Assembly: GCF_019039105.1 (NCBI RefSeq)
Contig: NZ_JAHPIV010000001.1
Location: 1-64,000, forward strand
DNA from: Desertibacillus haloalkaliphilus
Lineage (GTDB): Bacteria; Bacillota; Bacilli; Bacillales; KJ1-10-99
Length of the DNA: 64,000 nucleotides
Reading direction: 5' to 3'
Shown: positions 38,051 to 48,055 of the stretch, one piece after another
How positions within the stretch are numbered: position 1 is the stretch's first letter
Layout: each line of letters starts with the position of its first letter
Position numbers and translations under genes: made by a program
The notes under the pieces: generated by a model
What the model was told of the DNA's origin: nothing
Seen by the model: only the letters and a program-made list of their open reading frames with translations
Databases searched by the model: none

Positions 38051-39070
38051 ATGCTTTTTATATTTGATTTAATGAAAATCGCTCTAAAGATTAAAAAGCT
38101 GACCCTTTTTTTCGTCACGGTTCTCTTTTTAGCTGCTAGTTCATTTATTATTCATTGGATCGAACCAGAAGTCTTTACCGACCCTTTTATCGGTTTTTGG
38201 TATGTGATGACAACAGTAACAACAACTGGATATGGAGATTTTGTTCCACAAACGACATTTGGAAAAATCTTTGGACTGATCTTATATTTTTTTGGAATCG
38301 GGTTAATTGGACTAGTGATTGGAAAGATTGTCGAGAGCTTTGATATTTATCGAAGGTTAAAGGAGGAAGGAAGATTGACGTTTAAAGGAAGCGATCATTA
38401 CGTGATCGTCGGTTGGTCTAATAAAGCGAAACATACAATGTACGAAATTCTTGATGTTGACGACGAGGCTAGAGTTGTTTTAATTGATTCACTACCACAA
38501 GCACCGATGGATCATGAGAAGCTCTACTACATTCAAGGACAGGCAACCGATAAAGAGACATTAGAAAAGGCTAATGTCTTAAATGCAACGGCTGTACTCA
38601 TTTTCACACAGGATAATGAAATTAACCCTGTAGCCGCAGATGGGACTTCACTTTTAACGGTTTCAACGATCGAAGGCTATGCTCTAGAACAAGAGAGAGA
38701 CGTTTATACCATCGTCGAAATCTTAAAGGAAGAGCATATCCCAATGTTTAAGCATGCAAATGTCGATGAATTTGTCCTTGCTGACGAAGCTCTATCTGAC
38801 CTTATGGCAAAGTCAGCGATTCACAAAGGCTCTAGTCGATTAATTATGAAACTTCTCAGTCGAAAAAGCGGTGTCGACATAAGGAAGATTAACAAACAAC
38901 AGAGATGGAGTACATACAATGATGCTTACGAAGATTTAAAAACACTTGGTGCAAACTTGATTTCAGACCGAAATGACTTCGATATATTAACAAAACTAGA
39001 TCAACCGATTCCAGCAGATGCCGAACTATATATTATTTGCACGAAAGAAATGTATAAAAAACTAACTTAA
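38051..39070 (+). CDS. yugO: Potassium channel with RCK (TrkA_N) domain, YugO-like
   Basis: 339 residues. Two membrane segments flank a pore loop with the selectivity filter TTTGYGD (57-63), followed by a TrkA_N Rossmann domain (HYVIVGWSNKAKHTMYEI) and a C-terminal half. B. subtilis YugO, of similar length, carries K+ signals in biofilms. ATG 38051 has GGAGG with a 9-base spacer. It lies back to back with khtTU, 213 bases apart. The intervening region probably holds divergent promoters. Confidence 0.9.
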   Translation: MLFIFDLMKIALKIKKLTLFFVTVLFLAASSFIIHWIEPEVFTDPFIGFWYVMTTVTTTGYGDFVPQTTFGKIFGLILYFFGIGLIGLVIGKIVESFDIYRRLKEEGRLTFKGSDHYVIVGWSNKAKHTMYEILDVDDEARVVLIDSLPQAPMDHEKLYYIQGQATDKETLEKANVLNATAVLIFTQDNEINPVAADGTSLLTVSTIEGYALEQERDVYTIVEILKEEHIPMFKHANVDEFVLADEALSDLMAKSAIHKGSSRLIMKLLSRKSGVDIRKINKQQRWSTYNDAYEDLKTLGANLISDRNDFDILTKLDQPIPADAELYIICTKEMYKKLT

Positions 39071-39080
39071 AAAGAGGCTA

Positions 39081-39106
39081 GGGACAAAAGATTTTACCTT
39101 TTGTCC
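39081..39106. terminator. Bidirectional terminator
   Basis: Stem ggacaaaag / cttttgtcc with an outer aggct / acct arm, between convergent yugO and the DUF3006 gene. Confidence 0.8.
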
Positions 39107-39123
39107 TAAAACCTCCCTTTTCT

Positions 39124-39375
39124 TTACCGTTTTTTTGATTGGCGACGTAGTCGTACCATTTTTTCTTGAATTCGCTTCTTGTTGTCTAGGGTCTCCGTTG
39201 TATCGATCCGTACGTCCTCAAGCTTACCTTCTTCTATTCTTACGAGTAACCACGTACCTTCTCTTGCATTCTCTGGTAATTGATGAACCGGTAAAATAAC
39301 CTCATCTTGTCGATTGCCAACGAGAAGTACAGCTGAACTATCATCAACAATTCGATCCAAAACAGCTTTTTCCAT
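39124..39375 (-). CDS. DUF3006 protein
   Basis: 83 residues matching DUF3006: MEKAVLDRIVDDSSAVLLVG, then a beta-rich half and a basic C-terminus (QEKMVRLRRQSKKR). ATG 39375 lies 3 bases past the upstream stop and has GAGGGGG upstream; the longer frame to 39399 overlaps the previous gene. This family often sits next to secreted ComEC-like metallo-hydrolases, as here. Function unknown. Confidence 0.75.
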   Translation of the reverse strand: MEKAVLDRIVDDSSAVLLVGNRQDEVILPVHQLPENAREGTWLLVRIEEGKLEDVRIDTTETLDNKKRIQEKMVRLRRQSKKR

Positions 39376-39377
39376 GA

Positions 39378-40502
39378 CTAAGCCCCCTCTTTTACACAAG
39401 CTAGCCCCTGCTCCTTAATCTCAGCGAGACGCCCATCACCAATTCCGTTGATCCGTTTTAAGCCATTAATCGTATGATGAGGACGCAACTCAATTAACTG
39501 ATCAGACCGTGCCTCATCAATATGAATGATGTCAGCAAGTTCCTCTTTCGATGCTGAATTAATATCGATACATAATGCTTGAGCTGTCTCTTCCACTTCC
39601 TCAACTACTTCTGGCTCACTCTCATCAATTGTTCCTGTGTACTCTGTGACAACTTCATAGTCAACGCCATCCGTTTCTACAATAATCGTCCCATGAACAT
39701 CTGTACCATATAACTCAATGTTCATCGTCCGTATACGCTCAACGACCTCTGTATGAGGGTGGCCATAGCTATTATCCTCACCAGCCGAATAAATCGCGAT
39801 TTCAGGATCAACCGCCTCTAAAAACTCACTCGTATTAGACGTACTTGAACCGTGATGACCGAGCTGAAAGATTTCAGCCCCCACATCATGACCTCGAGCG
39901 AGGATGTCAGCTTCCCCCCATTCCTCAACATCGCCGGTAAATAAAAACCGGACATCGCCAAACTGTATACGCATACTAACAGAGCCTTCATTAAGGTCAT
40001 CAATCAGTTCCTCAGGGTGAATCACTTCAATAGTAGCTGCGCCAAATGTGTGCGTTTCTCCTGCTCGTGGCTCATGATAATTTGCCTCAGAAGCGAGAGC
40101 CGCATCAAGGACATGTTCAAACGTTTGTGACGTATGAAGGTCTCCACTCATCCAAATTTCCTCGACATCAAAACGTTCGATGACTTGATCCATTTGTCCA
40201 ATATGATCGGCATGCGGATGCGTTCCGACTAGGAGGTCAAGGCTTGTCACACCTACACTTTGTAGGTATGGTACAACCTCATCACGATCATGACGTCCGG
40301 CATCAACCAGAATTGAAAAATCCGGACCGAGAAGTAGTGTGGCATCGCCTTGATCAACATCAATAAAATGGACCTCAAGATTTTGCCGTGTACTTTCTTC
40401 AGTCACGACCTCTGAGTTCTCATGGTCATTGCTTCCTCCATTACACGCAACGAGAATGAAGGTTAACATAACAAATACAACGATTTGGAAACTTCTTTTC
40501 AT
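39378..40502 (-). CDS. Secreted MBL-fold hydrolase with ComEA-like HhH domain (ComEC/Rec2 type)
   Basis: 374-residue lipoprotein: signal peptide ending at C20 (LVAC). The metallo-beta-lactamase domain has the zinc motif HPHADH (H95, H97, D99, H100) and GHHGSSTSN. A Glu-rich linker leads to a helix-hairpin-helix domain (INSASKEELADIIHI) like ComEA. It resembles the hydrolase domain of ComEC, without the membrane channel, and may degrade DNA at the surface. ATG 40502 has AAAGGGG. It is followed by DUF3006, 2 bases on. Confidence 0.8.
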   Translation of the reverse strand: MKRSFQIVVFVMLTFILVACNGGSNDHENSEVVTEESTRQNLEVHFIDVDQGDATLLLGPDFSILVDAGRHDRDEVVPYLQSVGVTSLDLLVGTHPHADHIGQMDQVIERFDVEEIWMSGDLHTSQTFEHVLDAALASEANYHEPRAGETHTFGAATIEVIHPEELIDDLNEGSVSMRIQFGDVRFLFTGDVEEWGEADILARGHDVGAEIFQLGHHGSSTSNTSEFLEAVDPEIAIYSAGEDNSYGHPHTEVVERIRTMNIELYGTDVHGTIIVETDGVDYEVVTEYTGTIDESEPEVVEEVEETAQALCIDINSASKEELADIIHIDEARSDQLIELRPHHTINGLKRINGIGDGRLAEIKEQGLACVKEGA

Positions 40503-40588
40503 ACAATCCCCTTTTCTCTTTCAATAATCAATATGTTAGTATACAGCAATCAACACCCGATGAAAAGTTGGTAGTAAAAACAAAAAAA

Positions 40589-40627
40589 GAGTGCCTTAAA
40601 GGTCTGAAATGACCTTTTAAGACACCC
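40589..40627 (-). terminator. Terminator of the cysJI operon
   Basis: Stem gagtgccttaaaggtc / gaccttttaagacaccc with two mismatches; T-run on the minus strand. It follows the cysI stop by 27 bases. Confidence 0.8.
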
Positions 40628-40653
40628 TTGTTATAGATGATTACCTAGATGAA

Positions 40654-42372
40654 TTAGTCATGGAAGTTCGTTCCATCTGTTACGGCCTTAATAACGCCAG
40701 CACGGATGACGAAGTCCCCAAAGTGTTCCCCTTCTTCTCGTTCTTTTGCATAACGAGCTAAAAGGACACGAAGTTCTTTTAAAATTTCTTCTTCGCCGAT
40801 GTTTTCACGGTACATCTTACTTAAACGGCTACCATCAAAGGCTGCACCAAGATACATATTGTACTTTCCTGGCGCCTTACCGATAAAGCCAATTTCACCG
40901 AGGGCATGACGGGCACAGCCATTTGGACAGCCTGTCATACGAATCGTAATTTCTTTATCACGAAGACCATTTTCATCAACAATCGCTTCAATTTTATCGA
41001 TTAATGTTGGCAAATAACGCTCTGCTTCAGCCATCGCTAACCCACACGTTGGCAATGACACACATGCCATTGAACTACGACGTAATGCAGAGTACTTCTT
41101 GCCATCCGTTAATCCGTATTGTTCGATGAGTTCATTTACTTTTTTCTTCTTCTGACTCGTCACATTTGCAATGACAAGGTTTTGGTTCGCAGTTAAACGA
41201 AAATCACCCGTATGAACCTTCGCAATTTCACGAAGACCTGTCATTAGTTGATAATCATCACTGTCGATGATTCGTCCACCTTCAACGAATAGAGTGAAAT
41301 GCCATCTGCCATTTATGCCTTTGATCCAACCATAACGGTCACCATTATCGTCGAAGTGGTATGGCTTTGCTTCAGCTAATGACCAGCCAAGTCGCTCTTC
41401 TAACTCTGCCTTAACATTGTCAAGACCGAGACGATCGACTGTATACTTGAAGCGTGCATTCTTACGTTCAGAACGGTTTCCGTAATCACGTTGAATCGTA
41501 ATCACTTTTTCCGCTACATCATAGATTTGTTCTGGCGTACAGAAGCCAATTACTTTTGCAAGTTGTGGATACGTCTGTTTGTCACCATGTGACATTCCCA
41601 TACCGCCACCGATGGCTACATTAAAGCCGATCAGTTTACCGTCTTCAACGATCGCAATGTACCCGAGATCTTGCGAGTAAACATCGATATCATTAGATGG
41701 TGGAACCGCAATCCCGATTTTAAACTTACGTGGCAAATAAAGCGGTCCATACATCGGCTCGGCTTCTTCCACATCAGGCGTTCCTGCGACCTTCTCTTCA
41801 TCTAACCAAATTTCGTGATAAGCTCTTGTACGCGGAAGGAGATCATCACTTAATTTTTTCGACCATTCGTAAACTTCCTCATGAATCTCTGATTGATGTG
41901 GATTTGGATTGCACATCACATTTCGGTTCACATCTCCACAAGCAGCAATGGTATCCAACATCGACGCATGAATCTCTTGAATCGTCTTTTTCATGTTCCA
42001 CTTTAAGATGCCATGCATTTGAAATGCTTGACGAGTCGTCAACTTCAATGTCCCATTTCCATACTTTTGCGCCAGATCATCCATAACGAGCCATTGCTTA
42101 GGTGTTGCGACACCACCAGGCGTACGGACACGAAGCATAAATTGATAGGCAGGCTCAAGCTTCTGCTTTTGGCGCTCATTACGTAAATCGCGGTCATCTT
42201 GCAAGTAACTACCATGGAATTTCATTAAGCGATTATCATCATCAGAAATTCCTGAGCTAATTTGATCTAACATTGATTCCTTTAATGTCCCGCGTAAATA
42301 ATCACTTTCTTCTTTTATACGTTCTACATCACTTGGTCGTCCATCAGGTGCTTTTAAAGTTTTATTAACCAT
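40654..42372 (-). CDS. cysI: Assimilatory sulfite reductase hemoprotein subunit
   Basis: 572 residues. It reduces sulfite to sulfide with siroheme and a 4Fe-4S cluster, using electrons from CysJ. The four cluster Cys are in [10 protein letters not shown] and [17 protein letters not shown], and the repeated ferrite-reductase-like halves are present. ATG 42372 has GAAGGGAG with a 10-base spacer. It follows cysJ by 27 bases in the same transcript. Confidence 0.95.
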   Translation of the reverse strand: MVNKTLKAPDGRPSDVERIKEESDYLRGTLKESMLDQISSGISDDDNRLMKFHGSYLQDDRDLRNERQKQKLEPAYQFMLRVRTPGGVATPKQWLVMDDLAQKYGNGTLKLTTRQAFQMHGILKWNMKKTIQEIHASMLDTIAACGDVNRNVMCNPNPHQSEIHEEVYEWSKKLSDDLLPRTRAYHEIWLDEEKVAGTPDVEEAEPMYGPLYLPRKFKIGIAVPPSNDIDVYSQDLGYIAIVEDGKLIGFNVAIGGGMGMSHGDKQTYPQLAKVIGFCTPEQIYDVAEKVITIQRDYGNRSERKNARFKYTVDRLGLDNVKAELEERLGWSLAEAKPYHFDDNGDRYGWIKGINGRWHFTLFVEGGRIIDSDDYQLMTGLREIAKVHTGDFRLTANQNLVIANVTSQKKKKVNELIEQYGLTDGKKYSALRRSSMACVSLPTCGLAMAEAERYLPTLIDKIEAIVDENGLRDKEITIRMTGCPNGCARHALGEIGFIGKAPGKYNMYLGAAFDGSRLSKMYRENIGEEEILKELRVLLARYAKEREEGEHFGDFVIRAGVIKAVTDGTNFHD

Positions 42373-42399
42373 GTTAAAAAAACTCCCTTCAATCTAAAA

Positions 42400-44232
42400 T
42401 CAATATATATCACGTTGGTAACGCTTTTGTTGTTTCATCTCAGCTAGGTATTCCTCAGCTTGCGCTTGACTCATATTTCCTTCTTTTTCAATAATCTCAA
42501 GCAACGTCTGATGAACGTCACGAGCCATATGTGTCTTATCACCGCAAACGTAGACGATCGCTCCTTCTTCGAGCCAAGCGAACAATTCTTTACTATTTTC
42601 CTGCATACGATTCTGGACGTATACTTTTTCGTCACCGTCACGAGAAAAGGCAACATCCATTCTTGTCAGTACCCCATCTTTTAACCATTGCTGCCATTCC
42701 GTTTGATAAAGGAAGTCTGTGACAAAATGCTGATCTCCGAAGAACATCCAAGACTTACCTTCAATCTCCATTTCTTCACGCTCTTGCATAAACGAACGGA
42801 ACGGCGCAACCCCTGTACCAGGGCCTACCATAATAATTGGAGTCTCTGGGTTCTCAGGTAAATTAAAGTGTTTATTGGGTTGTATGTAAACCGGTAACGT
42901 ATCACCTGGCTCCACTCGCTCCGAGCATTGTACGGAGCAAACACCTTTTCGCTCACGACCATGCGCCTCATAGCGTACAGCACCAATCGTAAGATGTACT
43001 TCATCTGGGTTGGCTGCGAAACTGCTAGCAATTGAGTAGAGACGTGGAGGAATTTTGCGTAATAATGTGACAAACTGCTCAGCTGTCCCTTTCCATGGGC
43101 CGAAGTCACGGATAAAATCTAGTAAATCACGTCCATGTAAATAATCTTTTAATCTTTCTTCATTTCCAGGTGCAACTAATTCTTTTAATTTACCATTATC
43201 TGAAATCTCAGCAGCGTTTCTAAGTAATGGTTTCGTAAGAACGGTGATTTCAAAATGTGATGTCAATGCTTCCGAAAGCGGAAGAACATCCCCTTCTTTA
43301 TTAATGGTCACCTTTTCAGAAGGATCCCATTTCATTTCTTTGATGATTAAATCAACAAGCTCTGGGTCATTTTCTGGGAAAATTCCGAGCGTGTCACCTG
43401 GTTCAAAGCTCAAGCCAGACCCTTCAAGTGATAGCTCGAGATGACGAGTTTCCTTATCTGAACCACGACCATTAAGGTTGATATTTTCAAGCACTTCTGC
43501 TTGGAACGGGTTCTTTCTTGAGTAAACGACTTCTGGCTCTTGCGGTGTCGTCGGAGCGGTAGTTGATTTTTCTGCAGTGGGTTGACTTTGTGCTCCTTCT
43601 AATTCTGAACGAACACCTTCGATCCATTTTGCTGCTGGTTCATCAAACTCAACATCGCAATCGACACGTTTAAATAATCTCTTTCCACCAAGCTCTTCCA
43701 GTCGCTTATCAAAGTCGATCCCTGTTTGACAGAAAAACTCATAAGAGCTATCACCTAGAGATAATACAGAAAAGCGGAGACCATCAAGCTTTGGTGCGCG
43801 TCTGCCATGTAAAAATTCATGAAAACTCAATGCGTTATCTGGCGGGTCGCCTTCTCCATGTGTACTCACAACAATAAGTAGGTTTTCTAGCTTTTTTAAA
43901 TTCTTAGGCTTAAAATCACTCATCGATGAAACAGTAACGTTAAACCCTCGACCTTCTAACGTCTTACCTGCCTGTTCAGCCAAGCCTTCTGCATTTCCCG
44001 TCTGTGATCCATAAAGGATCGTGACATCTTTAGAAACGGGTTGTGCAGGAGGTTGTGCAGGTGCTGATTCGCCTGAAGGTACCTCTGTTGTTTCTACGTT
44101 TGCGTTCGACTGTGATGCGGCTAAATACCCGCTCAGCCATACTTTTTGTGCTTCTGTTAACGTTGGCACAAGGCGGTTGAGGAGCTCCGCCTGTTCCTGA
44201 TTAAACGGACTATTAATTACCTGAAATTGCAA
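42400..44232 (-). CDS. cysJ: Assimilatory sulfite reductase flavoprotein subunit
   Basis: About 610 residues. An FMN flavodoxin domain (ILYGSQTGNAEGLAEQ, STHGEGDPPDN) is followed by an FAD/NADPH reductase domain (RLYSIASSF, GVAPFRSFMQER, VYVCGD). The N-terminal sequence QFQVINSPFNQEQAELLNRL matches the B. subtilis CysJ start, so I use TTG 44232, preceded by GAGGTGGAG. The frame from GTG 44247 adds only MRWRL. It is the first gene of cysJI. Confidence 0.95.
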   Translation of the reverse strand: MQFQVINSPFNQEQAELLNRLVPTLTEAQKVWLSGYLAASQSNANVETTEVPSGESAPAQPPAQPVSKDVTILYGSQTGNAEGLAEQAGKTLEGRGFNVTVSSMSDFKPKNLKKLENLLIVVSTHGEGDPPDNALSFHEFLHGRRAPKLDGLRFSVLSLGDSSYEFFCQTGIDFDKRLEELGGKRLFKRVDCDVEFDEPAAKWIEGVRSELEGAQSQPTAEKSTTAPTTPQEPEVVYSRKNPFQAEVLENINLNGRGSDKETRHLELSLEGSGLSFEPGDTLGIFPENDPELVDLIIKEMKWDPSEKVTINKEGDVLPLSEALTSHFEITVLTKPLLRNAAEISDNGKLKELVAPGNEERLKDYLHGRDLLDFIRDFGPWKGTAEQFVTLLRKIPPRLYSIASSFAANPDEVHLTIGAVRYEAHGRERKGVCSVQCSERVEPGDTLPVYIQPNKHFNLPENPETPIIMVGPGTGVAPFRSFMQEREEMEIEGKSWMFFGDQHFVTDFLYQTEWQQWLKDGVLTRMDVAFSRDGDEKVYVQNRMQENSKELFAWLEEGAIVYVCGDKTHMARDVHQTLLEIIEKEGNMSQAQAEEYLAEMKQQKRYQRDIY

Positions 44233-44247
44233 CAATCTCCACCTCAC

Positions 44248-44626
44248 AAAGGATTAAACTTTTCTATTACTATTTAAAAATTGCATTCACTACCAGAGTG
44301 AAAAAATAATTTATTTTATCATATACCTATAATTCCTATTAGTCAAATTGGTTTTATGAATCTAGATTACTTTATCCCTTGATAGATCAAGCTTTTTAAA
44401 GTTTTGAAAATTTTTGTCGAAGTTCGTTTGCTTATCTAGTTATACTATTGATCTATCGTTCGCAGACGAATAAAACAATCGTTCTGCTCAAGCGTGACAA
44501 CGACTCTATTTTATCATATTTTCCTAATAGGATGGCAATTATTCAAGTAAGAAATCGATAAATTCTGAGTTTTTTCAACGGTTTTTACCCTTCTGAGATA
44601 GAACCTCCTCCCCTTAAACGATCGAT
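44248..44626. other. Leader region of cysJI and intergenic space
   Basis: About 380 AT-rich bases. They hold the cysJI promoter (next entry). No S-box or other riboswitch was recognised. The remaining part before the MCP stop shows nothing clear. Confidence 0.6.
44318..44346 (-). promoter_or_regulatory. Sigma-A promoter of cysJI with a possible regulator motif
   Basis: On the minus strand TTGACT (44346-44341), 17-base spacer, TATGAT (44323-44318). The spacer contains taggaattatagg, an AT-rich site possibly bound by the sulfur regulator CymR; the assignment is tentative. Confidence 0.65.
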
Positions 44627-46363
44627 CTATTCTTTTCTTTCTGTAACTGTAAAGCGTTCCGCCAATGACAATAGTGATTTAGCTAAACGAGCAAGCCTTA
44701 TACCTTGTTGGTGTAAACGGTCCATTTCCTCCATTTGATTATCACTGATGGCCAGCATTTCTTCAGTACTAGCTAGCGTTTCTTGTGATACAGAGGAAAC
44801 TCCATGTGACGCTTGCTCTAATTCCGGTAGCATGCTTTCTAATTCGGTAAGTTCTTGTTGCATCTCTTGGATGTGTTGGCTTACCCCATCTATTTCTGAC
44901 ATTAATTCAGAAAAGGATATTTTTGAGTCATTTGCTCGTTGTTGATTTGCTTTTATCATAGTGAGCATGCTATCAAATTCTTCTGATGCTTCTTTCGTTG
45001 CCTCTTCCATCAATGAAATTGATTGTGTAACTTCTTCTGTCGCTTTCGTTGATTGTTCAGCAAGCTTTTGAACTTCACTTGCTACTACCGCAAATCCTCT
45101 CCCCGATTCACCAGCTCTTGCTGCTTCAATCGTTGCATTTAAAGCAAGTAACTTCGTTTGTCCAGCAATATCCTCAATGAGACCAATAACCTTAGAAATT
45201 GTAAATGAATATTTTTTTACCTTTTGGATCGTTTGATTCATATCATCAAACTCGTTAGCAAACTCCTCGTTCACTCTAATAAGCTGATGTATATGTTTTT
45301 CACCTCGTGTTGCCGATGCATTCATATCTTTAGAACTAACGTAGACACTGCCCATCGTCACCGTAATCTTTTCTACTTTTTCATTCATATCTTTAAAATG
45401 CTTATCACTCAATTCTGAACTACTTGCTGTTTGCTCGGCCCCTTCCTTTACAACATTTACAGCCTCAATCACTTGTTGGCTCGAGTCAAGCACATGTTCA
45501 GACGTTCCTTGTAGGCCAATACCAGTTCGTTCCAACTCTGCGGTTGTCTCTTTCAGATCTTGGATAACGACACGCATGTGATACATCATTGCCTCATAAC
45601 TTTTATGCAGTGATACAATTTCTGGTAACGTTGTCTTTATTCGTATAGAATGATTAAGATTACCCTCCCTTACCCGTTTCATCGTTTGACGAAGTACAGT
45701 TAAAGGGCTTGTTAATGTTCTTACAAAAAGGATCAGAATACATGTTACTAGTATAATACTCGTTCCCATCGTTATCAGCATAAATTCGGCCATTTCATTG
45801 ACAGTTTTCATATAGGACTGTGTTGAAACAACAACTGCATAAATTCCGTCAATTTCCTGCATTTCCTTAAACGTTATTGTAAATTCCTCACCATCGTTAA
45901 ACGTCTCGTGAATAAGACCGTTCATTTCTCGCTTTACCGTCGTTAGGACCGATTCTGGCAATGGAGGAAGTTGATGAGCACTTAACTCAAAAGGAACAAC
46001 TTCATCATTGGTTATGTAGAAAAACTCAGCATCAATACCCTCCTCATTAAGTTTTTGCTGTTGAGTTCGAATATTACGTTCAAGTTGTTGCATGAAGTAG
46101 TCCTCATCACTCACATACAAAAATTTCAAATTTTCCGCTATGTGCCCCATTAACTCCACTTCACGAATTAACCGATTTTCAATATTGTTCATCGTCATTT
46201 CCTTTGCCTTAATATAAGAACTTATTCCTACAGCACTGATAGATAAAACTAGTAAAGATACAAAGAGAAGTAAAAGACGACTTTTCAAACTCATTCGTTG
46301 CAAAACTCGACGGACGAAATGGACATGACCACTCTTCTGTTGTTTACTCACTAACGTATTCAA
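44627..46363 (-). CDS. Methyl-accepting chemotaxis protein
   Basis: 578-residue transmembrane receptor. Membrane segments are at about residues 28-50 and 187-210, enclosing an extracellular sensor region of about 140 residues (not a recognisable named sensor). A HAMP domain follows at 210-262 and the MCP signalling domain at about 290-578 with the hairpin tip [26 protein letters not shown] 46363 has GGAGG with a 6-base spacer. It lies downstream of cheX with a terminator in between, so it is a separate transcript of the same cluster. Confidence 0.9.
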   Translation of the reverse strand: MNTLVSKQQKSGHVHFVRRVLQRMSLKSRLLLLFVSLLVLSISAVGISSYIKAKEMTMNNIENRLIREVELMGHIAENLKFLYVSDEDYFMQQLERNIRTQQQKLNEEGIDAEFFYITNDEVVPFELSAHQLPPLPESVLTTVKREMNGLIHETFNDGEEFTITFKEMQEIDGIYAVVVSTQSYMKTVNEMAEFMLITMGTSIILVTCILILFVRTLTSPLTVLRQTMKRVREGNLNHSIRIKTTLPEIVSLHKSYEAMMYHMRVVIQDLKETTAELERTGIGLQGTSEHVLDSSQQVIEAVNVVKEGAEQTASSSELSDKHFKDMNEKVEKITVTMGSVYVSSKDMNASATRGEKHIHQLIRVNEEFANEFDDMNQTIQKVKKYSFTISKVIGLIEDIAGQTKLLALNATIEAARAGESGRGFAVVASEVQKLAEQSTKATEEVTQSISLMEEATKEASEEFDSMLTMIKANQQRANDSKISFSELMSEIDGVSQHIQEMQQELTELESMLPELEQASHGVSSVSQETLASTEEMLAISDNQMEEMDRLHQQGIRLARLAKSLLSLAERFTVTERKE

Positions 46364-46661
46364 TGCATACCTCCATTAATCTATATCTTTTGACTTGTTT
46401 CAACACATGATAACAAGCAACTATTAAGAGGATATAAATATTTAGTAAAATATTGGTCAATTTGCAACATACCCCCAAATAGACTCCTTCTCCGTCGTAC
46501 AACTATCCTTATGTAGGCATGGGTGGTAAGTCTTCCGTTAACTGGTCCCTTGTTCGGTAGTGCACTACTAACAGCAATTTACAAAAAAAAGTATCCCCTC
46601 CTACAAACACGTAGAGGGGATACCTTCCATATACAGTATGGTGTTAGCCATACTCTTTTAT
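46364..46661. other. Intergenic region between cheX and the MCP gene
   Basis: About 300 bases holding the cheX terminator (46591-46623) and presumably the MCP promoter. Nothing else recognised. Confidence 0.6.
46591..46623 (-). terminator. Terminator of the cheAWYX operon
   Basis: Stem gtatcccctc / gaggggatac with a loop, followed on the minus strand by eight T; 38 bases past the cheX stop. Confidence 0.9.
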
Positions 46662-47126
46662 TTAACGTTCTTGCTTAATTGATACATGGACATTAATGGC
46701 ACCGATAGTACTTTCAAGCGGTAATGATACAAATGTTTCAGCCGATCGAAATTTGGAGCTTCCTTCATTAATCACAGGAGGTGTGACATCTATAGTACAT
46801 GCTTCTTTTGAAAGCTCTGTTGCTGTCGTCCCAGCAATCCAGTTGCCAAACTCCTGAATCGCACTCCACCCCATATCATCAATCGCCTCAATTGTCATTC
46901 CACCCATCATCGTACCGATAATCGATTTCGCCGTATCAGCCTCCATTGAACAAATGATTTGACCTTCTAACTGACCATTAACACCAAGAATAACAGAAAT
47001 CGCTTTCGCGGGAACGCTCGTATCTTTTATAACCACTGGCTCATTCATCGATACTTCCACACCTAGATGGCTTGTTAAGATCGATTTTGTCGCACGAGTA
47101 ATCGCATTAATATGATTATCTTGCAT
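46662..47126 (-). CDS. cheX: CheX-type CheY-phosphate phosphatase
   Basis: 154 residues, CheC/CheX/FliY family. The catalytic E92-x2-N95 motif is in QEFGNWIAG. It should remove phosphate from CheY. ATG 47126 has GGAGG with a 9-base spacer. It is the last gene of the cheA-cheW-cheY-cheX operon. It has a single active-site motif, which favours CheX over CheC (two motifs). Confidence 0.85.
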   Translation of the reverse strand: MQDNHINAITRATKSILTSHLGVEVSMNEPVVIKDTSVPAKAISVILGVNGQLEGQIICSMEADTAKSIIGTMMGGMTIEAIDDMGWSAIQEFGNWIAGTTATELSKEACTIDVTPPVINEGSSKFRSAETFVSLPLESTIGAINVHVSIKQER

Positions 47127-47168
47127 TCAATATGTCCTCCATAGAATTGTTTAACATAGGACGCTAAC

Positions 47169-47528
47169 CTATCCTAATACCTTTTGAATTGCTTCTAGAA
47201 CACGATCCGCTTGGAACGGTTTAACGATAAAGTCTTTTGCGCCGGATTGAATCGCATCAATAACCATAGACTGCTGACCCATCGCTGAACACATAATGAT
47301 CTTTGCATCAGGGTTAATCTTACGAATCTCCTTTAATGCTTCAATGCCATCTTTTTCCGGCATTGTAATATCCATCGTTACTAGATCTGGTTTAAGCTCT
47401 TCATACTTTTGGACAGCCTCGTCGCCATTGGCTGCTTCGCCTGCCACTTCATAGTTATTTTTCGTAAGGATATCCTTAATCATCATTCTCATAAAAGCTG
47501 CATCATCAACAATTAATACTGAAGCCAT
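47169..47528 (-). CDS. cheY: CheY response regulator
   Basis: Single receiver domain of 119 residues. Phosphoacceptor Asp53 (TMDITMP), acidic pair D8-D9, and the conserved Lys in IVKPF. The sequence DDAAFMRMMIKDIL and MCSAMGQQSMVIDAIQ is of the type of the flagellar CheY of Bacillus. ATG 47528 has GAGGTG. Between cheW and cheX in one operon. Confidence 0.95.
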   Translation of the reverse strand: MASVLIVDDAAFMRMMIKDILTKNNYEVAGEAANGDEAVQKYEELKPDLVTMDITMPEKDGIEALKEIRKINPDAKIIMCSAMGQQSMVIDAIQSGAKDFIVKPFQADRVLEAIQKVLG

Positions 47529-47584
47529 GTTAACACCTCTTTAATTCTTTCTAGTAATAAAACTTAACGTTCTCAATCTATGAT

Positions 47585-48034
47585 TTACTCATATAAAATC
47601 TTTTCTAAGTTTAATAATGTAAATAAACGATTATCTAGTTTCACAACGCCACGTAAATAATTTTCCTCAACGCCACCAACAACTTCTGGCGTCGGCTCAA
47701 TTTTCTCATTTGGTATATCAATGACATCATTAGCGCCATCAACAATAAAGCCAATTTCAATATCTTCCTTCGAAATCACCAAAATACGAGTTGCATCATC
47801 AAATGGTTTCTCTTCAATTCCAAATCTTTTTCTTAGATTTATGATCGGCGTAATCACTCCTCGTAGGTTCATTACACCGGTGATATAAGGGAAAGTTCTC
47901 GGAATTCTCGTAACTGGCTGCATTCGTTCAATCGACTGAATGTAATCCACTTCAATCGCATATTCTTCATCTTTCAATTGAAAGACGATCACTTTTAATT
48001 CATTTTTCGTCGCGCTATCATTCGCCATCGACAT
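47585..48034 (-). CDS. cheW: CheW adaptor protein
   Basis: 149 residues. One CheW (SH3-like) domain starting KVIVFQLKDEEYAIEVDYIQSIE and containing YITGVMNLRGVITPIINLRKRF. It links receptors to CheA. The start is ATG 48034 (GGGAGG, 4-base spacer) or ATG 48028 (10-base spacer). It begins about 20 bases after cheA. Confidence 0.9.
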   Translation of the reverse strand: MSMANDSATKNELKVIVFQLKDEEYAIEVDYIQSIERMQPVTRIPRTFPYITGVMNLRGVITPIINLRKRFGIEEKPFDDATRILVISKEDIEIGFIVDGANDVIDIPNEKIEPTPEVVGGVEENYLRGVVKLDNRLFTLLNLEKILYE

Positions 48035-48055
48035 GATGCCTCCCAACCTAATAAA

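Noticed and set aside
44248-44626. S-box riboswitch before cysJ
   Set aside because: No conserved S-box elements seen; a plain promoter explains the region.
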